A stretch of DNA of 64,000 nucleotides from Daucus carota subsp. sativus. Taxonomy: Eukaryota > Streptophyta > Magnoliopsida > Apiales > Apiaceae. Numbering within the stretch: position 1 is the first letter of the stretch; each line of letters opens with the position of its first letter. The notes beneath the pieces are model-generated. The model was given only the letters and a program-made list of their open reading frames with translations. It was not told where the DNA came from and searched no databases. The stretch lies in assembly GCF_001625215.2 (NCBI RefSeq), contig NC_030383.2, forward strand, positions 2,678,779 to 2,742,778. The letters are read 5' to 3'. Shown piece after piece: positions 12,540-23,833 of this stretch. The position numbers and the translations under genes were made by a program.

Positions 12540-13189
12540 GGAGTAGCGATCATGTACTCACATTCTTACCATAGATATCTTGCACATGATCTTTGGTTAT
12601 TTGGTAGTTATTGGCACCAAACAATAAAAAGACTAAATAAAATATTTTTTCTTGAAACAAAAGATAGATAGATAATTAAAATGAGAAATAAATAGGAAAA
12701 AAATCACATCTTCCTTTTTAATATTGGATCAAGAAAAGTTTTGTGTATACTAATTTGTATTTAAATTTCCAAATAAACTGATATTCATTCATTAGACTAA
12801 TTAATTATTAATTATATTTATCGTAAAAGATACACCATATTTAAATTTTCCATATATGATGATTCTTATTAAATTAGTGTCTTCATATAATCTAGGTTTC
12901 ATGTCTTTAGATTTTAATAATTTTCTTATTTCATTTTTCTATGTTTAAACACTTTCCATTTATGATATAATAAAATTTTTCGTCATAATCATATTCAAAT
13001 CTTTAATGATTTTTATTTTTGTGAATCAAAATCAAGTATTACTATTCACTAAACTAAAATATGAAAAATTATGTGAAAAATCTAGCTTTTAAATGCCATC
13101 GTATGAAGATTTTAACGAATCAACTAATAAAATCTTAATTAATGCCTATGAAATAAAATTTTGAATTATTTGAAAATAACAAATTATAT
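12540..13189. other. intergenic, no gene seen
   Basis: AT-rich DNA between the peptidase promoter and the Helitron-type repeat. No feature could be supported. Confidence 0.5.
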
Positions 13190-14104
13190 ACTTAAATATA
13201 ATAAGCGTAAGGGAGATAATTTGGTCGCATGGTCCTCTGATCCAAAAGCTTATCATTCGTTGGATCTTATATTGAACAAATAAGCACCGTTAGATTGGAA
13301 AATTAACTTCTATTCTACAAAGCAACTGATATCATCTTACATATTTATAATTCTTTTTCTGAATCCAAAACAAATTCTGTCTTTCACATGTGTATGATTT
13401 TTTTAATCCCAAATATTTTAAAATTAATAAGCCGGATTTATGTGATTAGCAAATACAAAAACTTTTTCTTAATCCAAAATAGATTCTACCTTCTTATTGC
13501 ATGTTTATGATTCCTTTTCTTAATTCAAAAACAAATTAAGTTTATCAATTTTAATTTAGAATCATATAAATTTTTTGAAATATATTTAAATCACATTATA
13601 TATTTTTTTATTTTTTATTTTTAACCTAGGACGAGCTCACGCTATTGCGTGAGGCTCTAATCCACCCTTTGTGAGTCGAACATGTGACCAAGAGGATACA
13701 TATACTCTCTTTAACCAGCTAAACCAACCCTTACGGGCTATTTAAATCACACTATAATAACTCTAATATAAAATACATTTATAAATATAATCTAATAAGA
13801 GTTGGCAATAACGTATTCCACTCAAAATATATTAAAATTTGATAGAAATAATTTAATAATTTGGCAGGGTACATACGAGAAAAGGAATGACTTCATTACA
13901 ATAGTTTATTTGAAGCCATTAATGGCTGTGATGATTTATTTACCACAGTTCTAACTTACAAACAAATTATAATTTCGACTTTTATTTTATTGAAAATTTT
14001 AATTTATCATTTATAAATCAAATTTCTTCACACCATTTAAAATATATTTAAAAAATTTATAAATAATTAAAAAGCTCCCGTGCCTTGCACGGGCTATAAG
14101 CTAG
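13190..14104 (+). mobile_element. Helitron-type non-autonomous element, copy A
   Basis: The 3' terminus is a textbook Helitron end: a GC-rich hairpin (CCCGTGC..GCACGGG at about 14077-14093) followed by a short spacer and CTAG at 14101-14104, with T next. The body is homologous, in reverse complement, to 26811-27389 plus 31906-32450. The 5' end is not secure; it is placed where similarity to copy B begins. No replicase coding sequence is present. A SINE is inserted at 13601-13738. Confidence 0.65.
13601..13738 (-). mobile_element. tRNA-derived SINE
   Basis: Read on the minus strand it has a pol III A-box-like stretch (TAGCTGGTTAAAG, at about 13708-13722), a B box (TGTTCGACTC, at about 13672-13682), a perfect small hairpin (at about 13633-13657) and an A/T-rich tail. 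It is flanked by an 18-bp target duplication, TATTTAAATCACAYTATA, at 13583-13600 and 13739-13756 with one mismatch. The homologous Helitron copy B lacks the insertion. Confidence 0.85.
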
Positions 14105-14417
14105 TAATATGAATGTCCGTAACAACATAAGAGTATGGCGCGAACAGGGCGCTTGATTAGTGGAATTGTGGTTGTCAAACCATTCATTTCGTTAAACTCA
14201 TTTTCATTTCTCTGTTTTTTCAATGTCAACAAATTTTATCACAAATTTCACAAATTTCTGGACACTTCCAAAAGTTTTATAAACACCAAGATCAAATGTA
14301 TGTGATCCCTGATTAATATTTGATAATCACATATTAACTTATTTCATATAAATTCTTGATCCACCATTGTAAATTTTGTTTTTGTTTTCCCAGCTTTTAA
14401 TTATCATATGACCAAAC
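14105..14417. other. promoter and leader region of the ALIS gene
   Basis: The sequence between the Helitron 3' end and the ALIS start codon. No clear TATA box was assigned. The 5' leader must lie within this 313-bp interval unless it contains an intron. Confidence 0.4.
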
Positions 14418-16436
14418 ATGCCAGCTTCTGAGGGGTCTCCTGATTCTTCTTCTTCTTCCAGAAAGAGTTCCAAGAAACCTAAATGTAATGTTCACTTCTG
14501 CATCTTTTGTTGATTTTATTTGTCATGAAATTTCTGTTAATGTTTCTTGGTCCTTTTCGTATATCGAAAATACCATTTTGCAGAAAAATCATTGCTGAAA
14601 GTTGAATAATTTATATGAATACTATAGATAGAGGCATAAAGAGAGTAATTTCATTGTTTGCATAACTTTAGTACCCGTATTGTACCCTGTGCACAAGTTT
14701 CCCGCACGATCTGTGTCTAGGCAAGGTCCTAAAGTAGGCAGTCTGCATATTTTGGTTCTTTTCTGAACTTTTGGATTTGGGAGTAAAACAAATTCATTTG
14801 CTCATTCTAAAGAATTGAATTTATTGACATATCTTTGTAAACATTTCAAATTTGTCGGTCTGTGATGTTAAACGCTGTTTCTGACATTCTGATACATATT
14901 ACAGATTCCAGGTTTTCACAACAAGAGCTTCCTGCTTATAAACCGATTTTAACCCCACAATGGGTATGGTTTGCACAACTGAGTAAATCAGCTGCTGTCT
15001 GAATATTACATTTCAATCATGCTGATAGCAGCCTGCCTCTAACACACACACCCTATTTCTTGGACTTCAGGTTATTACAGTTTTTGTTTTCATCGGCATT
15101 GTCTTCATCCCTGTTGGCCTTGCCTCCTTGTCTGCAGCAAATCAGGTGATACATCAAAATCTATTCATAATTAGCTCATTGAGGCTGTTTAGCATTATGG
15201 ACAACTAACTAATGGTAGTAGAGAATGGCGCGGTTTTGGGCATTTAGGTGGAGGAAATTTCAGAACGCTATGATGACAAATGTGGTCCGCAAACTAACAA
15301 TACATGTGAAAGGAAAATTACAGTAAGTTTAATTTCCCTCATCCTAATTTTTTGTCCCAAATCCCGCCATCCCAATCTTGATCCCGGATTTCTGCTTTGC
15401 AGGTGAAAAAGAAAATGAAGAATCCCATTTATGTGTATTATCAGCTGGACAAGTTCTATCAAAATCATCGTCGGTGTGTCCTATCATACCTCCTGTTGTT
15501 TCCAGACTTTCGACTGCCTAGTATAATGTTTGCTGATTTCATTAAACATACCTTATTAGTGTTTGTTTTGTTTTCAGTTATGTGAAAAGCAGGAATGATC
15601 TGCAGTTGCGCCAGACATCACGAGGACGTGAACAAGCAGGTTGTGATCCGATATCAAACACAGCAAATCCAATTGTTCCTTGTGGCCTCATTGCTTGGAG
15701 CTTGTTCAATGACACATACAAATTTTCCGTGAAAGACAAAGATATAAATGTAGATAAAAAGGACATAGCTTGGAAAAGCGATAAGGATTATAAATTTGGG
15801 TCTCAAGTTTACCCTAAAAATTTTCAGAAAGGAGAAGGCGGCATTGGAGGAGGAAAACTGAATGAGAGTTTACCTGTAAGTAGTCTTGTCCTTGTTCACA
15901 AGCTTAAGTTTTTGTTGAATCTACAAGAATTCATTATGCTCGAATGGAACAGTTGAGTGAACAAGAGGATCTTATCGTCTGGATGAGAACTGCTGCGCTC
16001 CCTACCTTCAGAAAGCTTTATGGTAAGATCACCGTTGATCTGGAAGTGAATGACGTTGTTACAGTTAAAATACAGAACAATTACAACACCTACAAGTATG
16101 GAGGCCAGAAGCTGCTTGTTCTTTCAACTACGTCGTGGATGGGTGGGAAAAACCACTTCCTCGGTAGAGCATACCTTACTCTTGGAGCAATCAGTCTGTT
16201 CATTGCAGGATGCTTTATTGTTTTGTATATTATCAAGCCAAGGTAAGTAACTATTGACTCAGAGAATGGCTGCATACTTGCTTTTGTCCGCGACGTAACT
16301 AGCATCTCCTTATCTGCATATGCATCATCTGCATTGCAATGTATGTCAAGGTTAAGGCAATTATTGTTCCTAATGCAGGCCTCTCGGTGATCCAGCTTAC
16401 TTGTCATGGAACAGATATCCCGGTGGAGGAATATAA
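14418..16436 (+). CDS. ALIS: ALA-interacting subunit (CDC50/LEM3 family)
   Basis: Eight exons: 14418-14484, 14905-14963, 15071-15145, 15248-15322, 15403-15473, 15578-15875, 15953-16242, 16379-16436. They join in phase to 330 codons plus stop. A Ser-rich cytosolic N-terminus leads to a first membrane segment in exon 3 (VITVFVFIGIVFIPVG, about residues 43-60). A large luminal domain follows with paired cysteines, NNT and NDT glycosylation sequons and the family motif NPIVPCGLIAWS. A second membrane segment follows near the C-terminus (LGAISLFIAGCFIVLYII). In plants ALIS proteins are the beta subunits of P4-ATPase phospholipid flippases (ALA), needed for their ER exit and activity. The C-terminal YLSWNR motif is present. 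Which ALIS paralogue this is cannot be decided. The gene is complete, and converges with the CBL gene downstream. Confidence 0.93.
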
Positions 16437-17080
16437 ACATTCGACGTATCATCTCTCATGCCTGGGGAGAATGGAGCAGAAATGCAGCAAATGAAGAAAA
16501 ATGGTTCAACTGTTGTTCCTTATACCACGGATTTCATATGAACTGCATACTTATGGAGCCAACCGGAAACTGCAAATGGTTCTCTGTTGCTGCTTTAACT
16601 ACTAATGTGGCTTCTGTGTATTTTGATGTATCATGCAGTAGATAACTGTAACCTATATTTTGTAGTTGGTACATAAACTAGAGCAGATTATGTATTAAAA
16701 ATTATATATCATAATCATAATTTAACCAAAGGAAATCAAGCAAATTTCAGTCTTCCCCAAATATTATTTAGATTACTAAACCAGACTATACATAACATGA
16801 TAACAATAGGAATCAGAGACCATCTTAGGCTCTTACTGTGATCCCACTGGGAAATGTTGCTGAAACCACAACTAATTCTAAAAGAACACTTCGTCAACTA
16901 ACCTATTGCACTTAGGAAACCAGACACTGGGAAATGAAATTAAAGCTCGGAAATATGATTGACACACCAGAACTGAACCACAGCTTATACTGCTCTGCCT
17001 TTGGAACAAGGATTCATTTGCAGTCCCGGGAATAGTCTAGCGGCAAAATTGGTTTTTGCAAAAAGTGAGATAACGAAACT
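16437..17080. other. convergent 3' flanks of the ALIS and CBL genes
   Basis: The interval between the ALIS stop (plus strand) and the CBL stop (minus strand). It should hold both 3' UTRs. No other gene was seen. Confidence 0.5.
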
Positions 17081-19110
17081 CTACATTTCAAAATCCTGAA
17101 CTTCTGACTGTAGGACAAAACTGGGGAAGGCTAAAGTTATATCCCTGAAAATCATAAGAAAGATATGTTACACATCTAGCTATGGCATTTTAGTTAAGTC
17201 GTGATGACGGCATTTAAACTCACTTCAAATATGGTAGGGTCATGTTTTTAATCAAAGAAGGATTTTTTGATACAAATTCCTTCCATTCCTCTCGATCAAT
17301 TCTTCCATCCCCTTTTGCATCTGCATCTGTATATGTCTGTTTCAAAGGCCACTAACTTGTCACTGATCAGAACAAGGGAGCATAAAATTGCAGGTAGGAA
17401 AGTAAAGTAAACTGCACCTTATCCACTATCAGTTCTATATAATCCTCCGAAAGTATCAGATCTGATTCATGCAAGAGTGCCACTACCATCTCCTTTAGCT
17501 GTTATACAACGAAAGTTTATATGCATCAGGGAGAGTATAAAGGGTACCAGAAAGCAAGCAATTTTTGGAGAAACAGTAAAATAAGCAAATTCTAAAGTTT
17601 TGAAATGCACTAAAAACTATATGGTCGCTATCTAAGAACAACAAAGCACATAAAATTTATCCCTTCACGGTCTGTAAAATTTTCGGAATTTTGTCTGACT
17701 ACGTAACATTAGGTTTCCTAACTAAAGGAGGGCACAAAGAAACAAACCCGAAGAGCTTGTAATACTTGCCTCATCTCTCTCAATAAAACCTGTCTGCCTC
17801 AGATCGTATAACCTAAATGCAACTGCAGGACAATTTCCACAAATCAGAAGTTAAAATTAGCGACTTAGTACATCATATAGGAGAGTGTTTATTAGAACAA
17901 AATTAGAATTTTTCCCCGAGAAAGTAAATCTTACATTCAATTTTGTCGGATACTGGGGCATCTGGATGAAATATGCTCAATGACCGGACAAACTCTCCAA
18001 ATTCTATAACTCCATTCCGTTTTACATCAAACAAGTCAAATATCTGCATAACATATACCTGTCTTAGTACACATAAATATTGAAGTTTTCTGTGACCTTG
18101 TTTATGCCAAAGTTTTGCCTTAAGAGGTTAGATCAAGGTAAGAAATACTCAGAATCCGACAGCAACTATTGCAGTCACCACTCACTAGTCACTAGTCATA
18201 GCATTTTATACAACTTTTAGCTACAAACAGATCATTATCATGGCCTAAAAGGACAGGGAAATTTCTTTTAAATAGCATACCCTGTCGGCAAAGAGATTCT
18301 TCTTGTTTCTGTTCCTGAATAATGCAAGCTGTAACTCTTCCTACAGCCAATATGAAGATCCTTAGTAACTTTTTTGTTGAGTATTCATTAAGAATTCAAA
18401 AATTGCGAAATCAAATTTAACGGAACTAGAAACAAGATTTGCAATCTGATGAACGTACCTTATTAATGAGTCCATCATCAATAATGGAACTGCTTAGTTT
18501 TCTGAATAGCTGGAACAAAGCCTCTACTTCACTAACTGTAACTGCGTATAAGGAATACTTCCCTCAATAATAATAATCAATTTTTTTTTGTTGAAGCATG
18601 CTCTGCAAAATTTATGGATGGACCTAACTGCATGTCTTATAGGCTATAGCTACTTGACTGAAGGAGAGCATGGTAATTTTAGCATATTAAACTCATTAAT
18701 TGCATATATACATGGCCAAATGTGCATTTAACATCGTAAGTGGGATCCTGAGTTCTGTGGTTTGAACTCTTTGGCCAAAAAACAAGCCTTTGATTCCGCT
18801 GGCCTACACAGTGTCCATTAAACAAAACTTGATCCTGCACATGGGAATGAACTTTGCAATACTCCTGTAAATTGTAATAGAGCTATAATTCCACTTGAGG
18901 TAGATGAAAATTATCGATTCAGGCATGACACAAGTACTTTAATTTGGAAAGGACTTCTGATAGAATAAGAGAGCATCAACAACATACACTCTAGAAAGTG
19001 AAACAAGTAGCTAAAAAACGCAAATACTCACAAGATGTTTCCGAGGCAAGAACTGTTGGCTCCTCATAACCAGGTGTATGTTTCCTTGTCTTCGAGGGAA
19101 AGCAGCCCAT
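17081..19110 (-). CDS. calcineurin B-like calcium sensor, CBL4/CBL8 group
   Basis: Eight coding exons: 19110-19032, 18535-18459, 18340-18281, 18043-17935, 17822-17770, 17498-17418, 17336-17224, 17144-17081. They join in phase to 211 codons plus stop. The N-terminus MGCFPSK carries Gly2 and Cys3, the N-myristoylation/S-acylation pair used for membrane targeting. EF-hand blocks include [37 protein letters not shown] and [15 protein letters not shown]. The C-terminal FPSF motif, phosphorylated by CIPK partners in relatives, is present as [10 protein letters not shown]. CBLs bind Ca2+ and activate CIPK kinases; the CBL4 group acts in sodium and potassium homeostasis. Sequence resembles CBL4 and CBL8 most, from memory. 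The intron after exon 17822-17770 has a GC donor (GAG|GCAAGT). A stop immediately after PYLK would appear if the last intron were ignored; splicing at GAA|GTGAGT restores the normal C-terminus. Confidence 0.92.
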
Positions 19111-19689
19111 CAAGCTGTCCACATTCAGAACGCAGGAGGCACAAGGGGCTAATCGGAAAATAACCAGTATTACAACTTTGTAAACCACCCTGTCACCGGA
19201 AACCAAATTACTACCGCTGAATCACTTGATTAGTAACAAACAAGATAGCGTAATTGATCACAATAATATGCAATCAGGCCAAGTTCTTCGCGTTCTAAGA
19301 TACCCTTCGCAGTAAACAACTTTATACCAAACTGGCGAAAACCATCCTACCAACGACGACATTTAATTACCTACTAAACCAATTGCCATCATCATCATCA
19401 CAGAATATAAGTCCTCTTTATTTAGAGACAAAGAAATTAATTACTTCAATTCTACACCAGAATCTTATACAATGATATCAAATGAAGAATTAACAATTCA
19501 AGTATGCATAAAAACAAAGAACACAATGCCAAATCAATACATTAGTACCCCTACTTGACAACCAATTTCAACTAGTAGCCAAGAAAGACAAAAGTACAGC
19601 TATCAAGCCTGTCAAACTTTAACGAAAATATTTTAAGTTCCACAAGTTCACAATTAAATACTCCTTAGAGAAATAAGCATGATAAAATA

Positions 19690-19993
19690 CTCCCTCTGTC
19701 CCTCTCATTTCTTTACGGTTACTATTTTGGGATGTCCCTCTCATTTCTTTACATTACCATAAATAGTAAGTTTTTTCCATCATTACACCCACTATCTTCC
19801 CCCACTATCTCATATTTAACAATAAAAACTACTATTACACCCACTACTTTCCTCCACTATCTCAAATCTATTATTAAATATTGATGGGTCCCACCACTTT
19901 ACCCACTTTTCATCTAAATTTACTCATTTTTCATATATTGTCTTGGTCTCCGTGTCCCCCTCCAATGTAAACAATTGAGGGGGACGGAGGGAG
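19690..19993. mobile_element. Stowaway MITE in the CBL leader intron
   Basis: The ends CTCCCTCTGTCCC and GGGACGGAGGGAG are inverted repeats flanked by TA. The interior has internal tandem CACCCACTA-type blocks and is non-coding. Confidence 0.8.
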
Positions 19994-20305
19994 TAAGAAT
20001 GAAGATAAAGAAGTATCTAAGTATATACTACAAGTCTACAACCACACAATCATAATATCAATATGCATAAGTACTACCACTAAATTACTAAAATTGGGCA
20101 CATCATGCTACCTCAGCAAATCTAACATCTCCCAGTCAGGCTTCCCATTCAAGTACTTAAGAGGTCTCCTGTAATCAAAACACAGAAAGGTGAGTTGGCA
20201 TACTAAAAATAAAAAAATTTAGTTCTCGAAAAACTCAACTTCAACCATACCCAATTGTTGTTTATAATTTTAGTCAATCTCTTATGATGATTAAATTTGT
20301 ACAGG

Positions 20306-20534
20306 TCTGTAAGAAATACCTAAAAAGACTGCACATCATTTATTATCATATTGAACTGATATATTCTATCTTAACAATCTAAAATATTAATAACATACTA
20401 CTTTTAAATTATAGACAACCAATATAGCCAATACCATTGAAGCAAAATGTCTTACAGATTCAGCAAATTTTACGTAATTTCTTACATGTACCATTTAGCT
20501 AAGGATTATAGCCAAAGCGGTTGTAGATGCTCTA
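20306..20534. repeat. dispersed repeat, copy 1 (pair with 22581-22797)
   Basis: About 230 bp that is closely similar, in the same orientation, to 22581-22797. Shared words include AACCAATATAGCCAATACC and GAAGCAAAATGTCTTAC. The right end reads AGATGCTCTA, like a Harbinger MITE terminus, but no matching left terminus was found. It is followed by an eroded Stowaway-like stretch, at about 20535-20755. Confidence 0.65.
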
Positions 20535-21136
20535 ATACTACTACTACCTTATATTCCGTTTCAATTATTTCATTTATTATTTGCACACATTTGGAGATTC
20601 TTTGTAATATTCTTTTTATTTATCTAATAAAAAATTAACGTCAAACTTTTATTAAGAAAAAAATATTATAAATTTATATTTTATAAGAGATTCAAAATAC
20701 GTGTCAAAAATTAATATAAAGAATCCGTTCATGTCAAATAAAAGAGAGAGTGGTTTTAATACTCTTGCTATATTTTTTCTGCTAAATAAAAATTTGTTAT
20801 TTAAAAATATTTATTCAGAAAAAAAAATAATTTGAAATAAATTATGTAAATATATTTTAACGGAATTTAAAAACAAAATATTTTGATCCAAAAATATCCG
20901 AAACCGAAATCATTATCGATTTGTCTTTTCTCACCGCGAGTTAAATTCTTGGATCCGTTACCGATTAAAGTATCTCGTACATCGTAATGCATGCCTCACG
21001 AGTAAATTAATATAAATCGCATAATTCGGAGATAAAATGATGAAAAAGGACATGCAGAAATGATGAGAAAGTGAGAATAAGGTGATAACCTGAGTTGGTA
21101 TGGGACGCTGGGACAGCTTCAAATCTAGTCAATATA

Positions 21137-22461
21137 CTTATATAAAGGAGAAGCGAGGGGCGTGTAGGTGGCGCCTCTCACATCGCTCCGTTCTATTTTT
21201 CTAATTTTTTGGAATATTTGGATGAAAAATATCAAAAATTAGAACTACCTTTTTCAGTTTCGGATATATTAGAAGCAAATTTCAGAATCTGATTTTGTTT
21301 CAGATTATTTATGCAATATAATAGCTTGAAAATTTTAATCTGATTTTGTTTCTATATAAAGGAGAAGCGAGGAGCGTGTAGGTGGCGTCTCTCACATCGC
21401 TCCGTTCTATTTTTCTAATTTTCTGTAATTTTCGGATTAAAAATATCAAAAATTAGAACTACTTTTTTTAGTTTCGGATATATTAGAAGCAAGTTTTTGA
21501 ATCTGATTTTGTTTCAAATTATTTATGGAATATAGCAGGTTGAAAGTTTTAATATGATTTTGTTTCATATTATTTAATTATGAGAAAGAGTGGCACACAA
21601 GTCTCTCTGCACCCATAAATATCCCTATAGGTTGTAGAGTTTTGGATCATCTAAACACAATCTACTCTCTCTCTCAATATTACAACTCTACCTCTCTTTG
21701 GTACAGTTCTCTTACTCAGTGGCGCCGTTCTTCTGCAACGATAAGTGAAGGCTGTTTATATGGTATTAAAAAAAATAAAGTTGTTGCAAGCAAAGGTAGT
21801 TATAGACCGCTATGTGGGAGTCGACAAATCCAAACACGGGAGAAAAATATTGTCTTGAAATAATATTGATGGATGATATCAATAAGTTAACTATTAGTGA
21901 TGTATGTTTGTTGGTTATTCTTTTATAATATTTGTTTTATTTATCAGATGTTATTAATTTTTATATGAGTACTTTGTATACATGAAAATATTATTCATGC
22001 ATTATCTGTATGATTCGTTCAAGCAACTTTTAAGTGAAGACTGTTCCTACAGTATTAAAAAATAAAGGTTGTTACAAGCCGCTATCTCACGGATTTAAGT
22101 TAGATGTTTTTGTGCACAATCAATCCAAAAAAAGGGAGGAAAGTGAAAATGTAAGAACGTGATTTCTTTAAAAAAAAAACATAAATAAAATTAAGCGTCG
22201 TGTTTTAAATTGTTAATTACGTGTAGAAATTTATTTTTATTTTTTCACCATGAATTATAGTCCAATTTTGCAAAAAAAAAAAGTATTGGTATTACATCAA
22301 GATTTTTATAATATAAAATTTATTTTATCCTAAAAATATTAATTTTTAATCATTAATATACTTTTTATAGACATCCACAAAATTATTGCATTCTACAAAT
22401 ATTAATATTAAATCATTAATATAATTTTTATAGGCGCTACAACGCGCGGTTTCTCAACTAG
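21137..22461 (+). mobile_element. non-autonomous Helitron with a duplicated 5' end
   Basis: The 3' end has a GC-rich hairpin region (GGCGCTACAACGCGCGG) then CTAG at 22458-22461 followed by T, as Helitrons require. The 5' end motif (CTTATATAAAGGAGAAGCG at 21137, TCTATATAAAGG at 21351) is present twice, because about 215 bp from 21137 to 21351 is repeated directly at 21352-21566. There is no RepHel coding sequence. The element abuts the presumed first exon of the CBL gene. Confidence 0.65.
21138..21144 (-). promoter_or_regulatory. candidate TATA box for the CBL gene, inside the Helitron end
   Basis: On the minus strand the Helitron terminus reads TTTATATAAG, about 30 bp before the short putative leader exon that ends at 21090. 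No transcript evidence is available, so this is tentative. Confidence 0.3.
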
Positions 22462-22580
22462 TGTAGTAAAAAGATTCACGTCTCTCTTTTGTTTGTATTC
22501 CTTTCTTTCTTTAAACACACGCCCGCCCATACTTTTGCGTCAAAAGACGACATTCAAATTATGCTGAGTCCGTAAAAAAT

Positions 22581-22797
22581 TTGTAAGAAAATTGCATATC
22601 ATTTATTATCATATTGAACTAATATATTTTATTTTAACAATTTAAAATATTTATAACATATTATTTTTAAATTATAATCAACCAATATAGCCAATACCGT
22701 CGAAGCAAAATGTCTTACATGTTCAGCAAATTTTACCTAATGCCTTATAGGTCTCATTTAGCCCACGATTATAGCCAACACCGTTGGAGATGCTCTT
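22581..22797. repeat. dispersed repeat, copy 2 (pair with 20306-20534)
   Basis: This is the second copy of the 230-bp repeat, ending GGAGATGCTCTTA. It again sits directly beside a Stowaway-like element. The two copies lie on either side of the Helitron at 21137-22461. Confidence 0.65.
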
Positions 22798-22798
22798 A

Positions 22799-23025
22799 CT
22801 CTCCTTTTTTATACAGTTTTTCTGTATTGTTTGCCATGTATTTTGAGATGCACACAAAATATAATTTCATAATTTATTTTTAAAATGTTTTTGTTTTATA
22901 TAAAAATCTAAATATTAGATTTTTATTCAAAATAAAAAACTAAAAGAATTTATCAAACTATATTTTATAAGAATATTAAAATGTGTGTCGAGATGCTCAA
23001 CATAAACAATTGAGAGCGAAAGGAG
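22799..23025. mobile_element. eroded Stowaway-like MITE
   Basis: The left end CTCTCCTTTTTTATAC and the right end GAGCGAAAGGAG are imperfect inverted repeats between TA dinucleotides. The AT-rich interior can fold back. Confidence 0.5.
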
Positions 23026-23027
23026 TA

Positions 23028-23567
23028 TGAGTTTGGGTTTGAAATGTTAGAACTCGTACCCATAACAATGCGATCCACACATAAATGAGGCAAATGTCTT
23101 TTGGCACAGAATCGTAGATGTCTAACATTACTAAAAACTCTACTTAACTCTTGATGCGAATAATTTAAGTCCAAATTTAGAAATTCAATACATAAAAATT
23201 ATTTCCACTTATTTGAAGAATATTGCTTTATCTACACATGAATTAAAATTCCATAAACTGATTTCGGGCATGATTCCCGGCATGATGTGATTACACAAAG
23301 CAAAAGCAATCGTACTGTTTCGAAAAGGAGCGAGCAACATTTAAGATATGTTTTCAGGTTGCATGGTGTTCCATCCGAGCAAAGCTGGGCTGAGAGAGAC
23401 ACCAAAATAAAATAAAGCATCCTTGTTCATTCAACTCTCATGAATAATCCAAATGGTGTACGGTTGCGTCGACTTCAATGAATTGATTTGTGCAAGACAA
23501 GTCAAATCTGGCTTTCATTGTTTTCATTTTATTTTCTTTTTTTAATACATGTCACCGTCGTGTGTTA
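23028..23567. other. intergenic, no gene seen
   Basis: Short open frames only, with no recognisable domain. Confidence 0.5.
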
Positions 23568-23831
23568 CTTCCTCCGTCCTTGAGTTTTTACGATTTCTTC
23601 TTTTGGACGTCCCTGCTTATTTCTTTACATTACAAAACTCTCTTAAAATAATTAATGGGTCCACTATTTTTTCATTTTTTCTTTCTTTTCACACTACTTT
23701 TACTCCACTGTTAAAAATCAATGCGTCCCGTCACTTCACCAACTTTTTTTTCTATTTTCCACTACTTTATACATATTTTTTAATTTTCGTGTCCAAACTC
23801 AATGTAAATAATTGATGAGGTTCGAGGGTCT
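23568..23831. mobile_element. eroded Stowaway-like MITE
   Basis: The left end CTTCCTCCGTCC and the diverged right end resemble the Stowaway copies elsewhere in the window. The interior words TTTCTTTACATTAC and AATGTAAA match the copy at 19690-19993. TA flanks are present but the right terminus is worn. Confidence 0.5.
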
Positions 23832-23833
23832 TA

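Larger units (their letters stand above)
19111..21112 (-). other. 5' leader of the CBL gene with two leader introns
   Basis: Upstream of the CBL ATG, exon sequence continues to an acceptor at 19148. A candidate leader exon lies at 20112-20168 (good acceptor and donor), and a short first exon ends at 21090 with donor CAG|GTTATC. These join into a leader without an in-frame ATG. A Stowaway MITE at 19690-19993 and a dispersed repeat at about 20306-20534 lie in the introns. The structure is inferred from splice signals alone. Confidence 0.4.

Noticed and set aside
13617-13738. a tRNA gene on the minus strand (A- and B-box-like sequences)
   Set aside because: No cloverleaf closes. The long target duplication and the A/T-rich tail show it is a tRNA-derived SINE.
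17220-17223. a stop directly after PYLK as the C-terminus of the CBL protein
   Set aside because: Splicing at GAA|GTGAGT to the exon at 17144 restores the conserved FPSF tail found in the family.
20112-20168. a coding exon reading RPLKYLNGKPDWEMLDLLR upstream of the CBL start
   Set aside because: The frame meets a stop just upstream in the joined leader, has no ATG, and does not stay in frame with the CBL coding sequence. It is kept as a leader exon.
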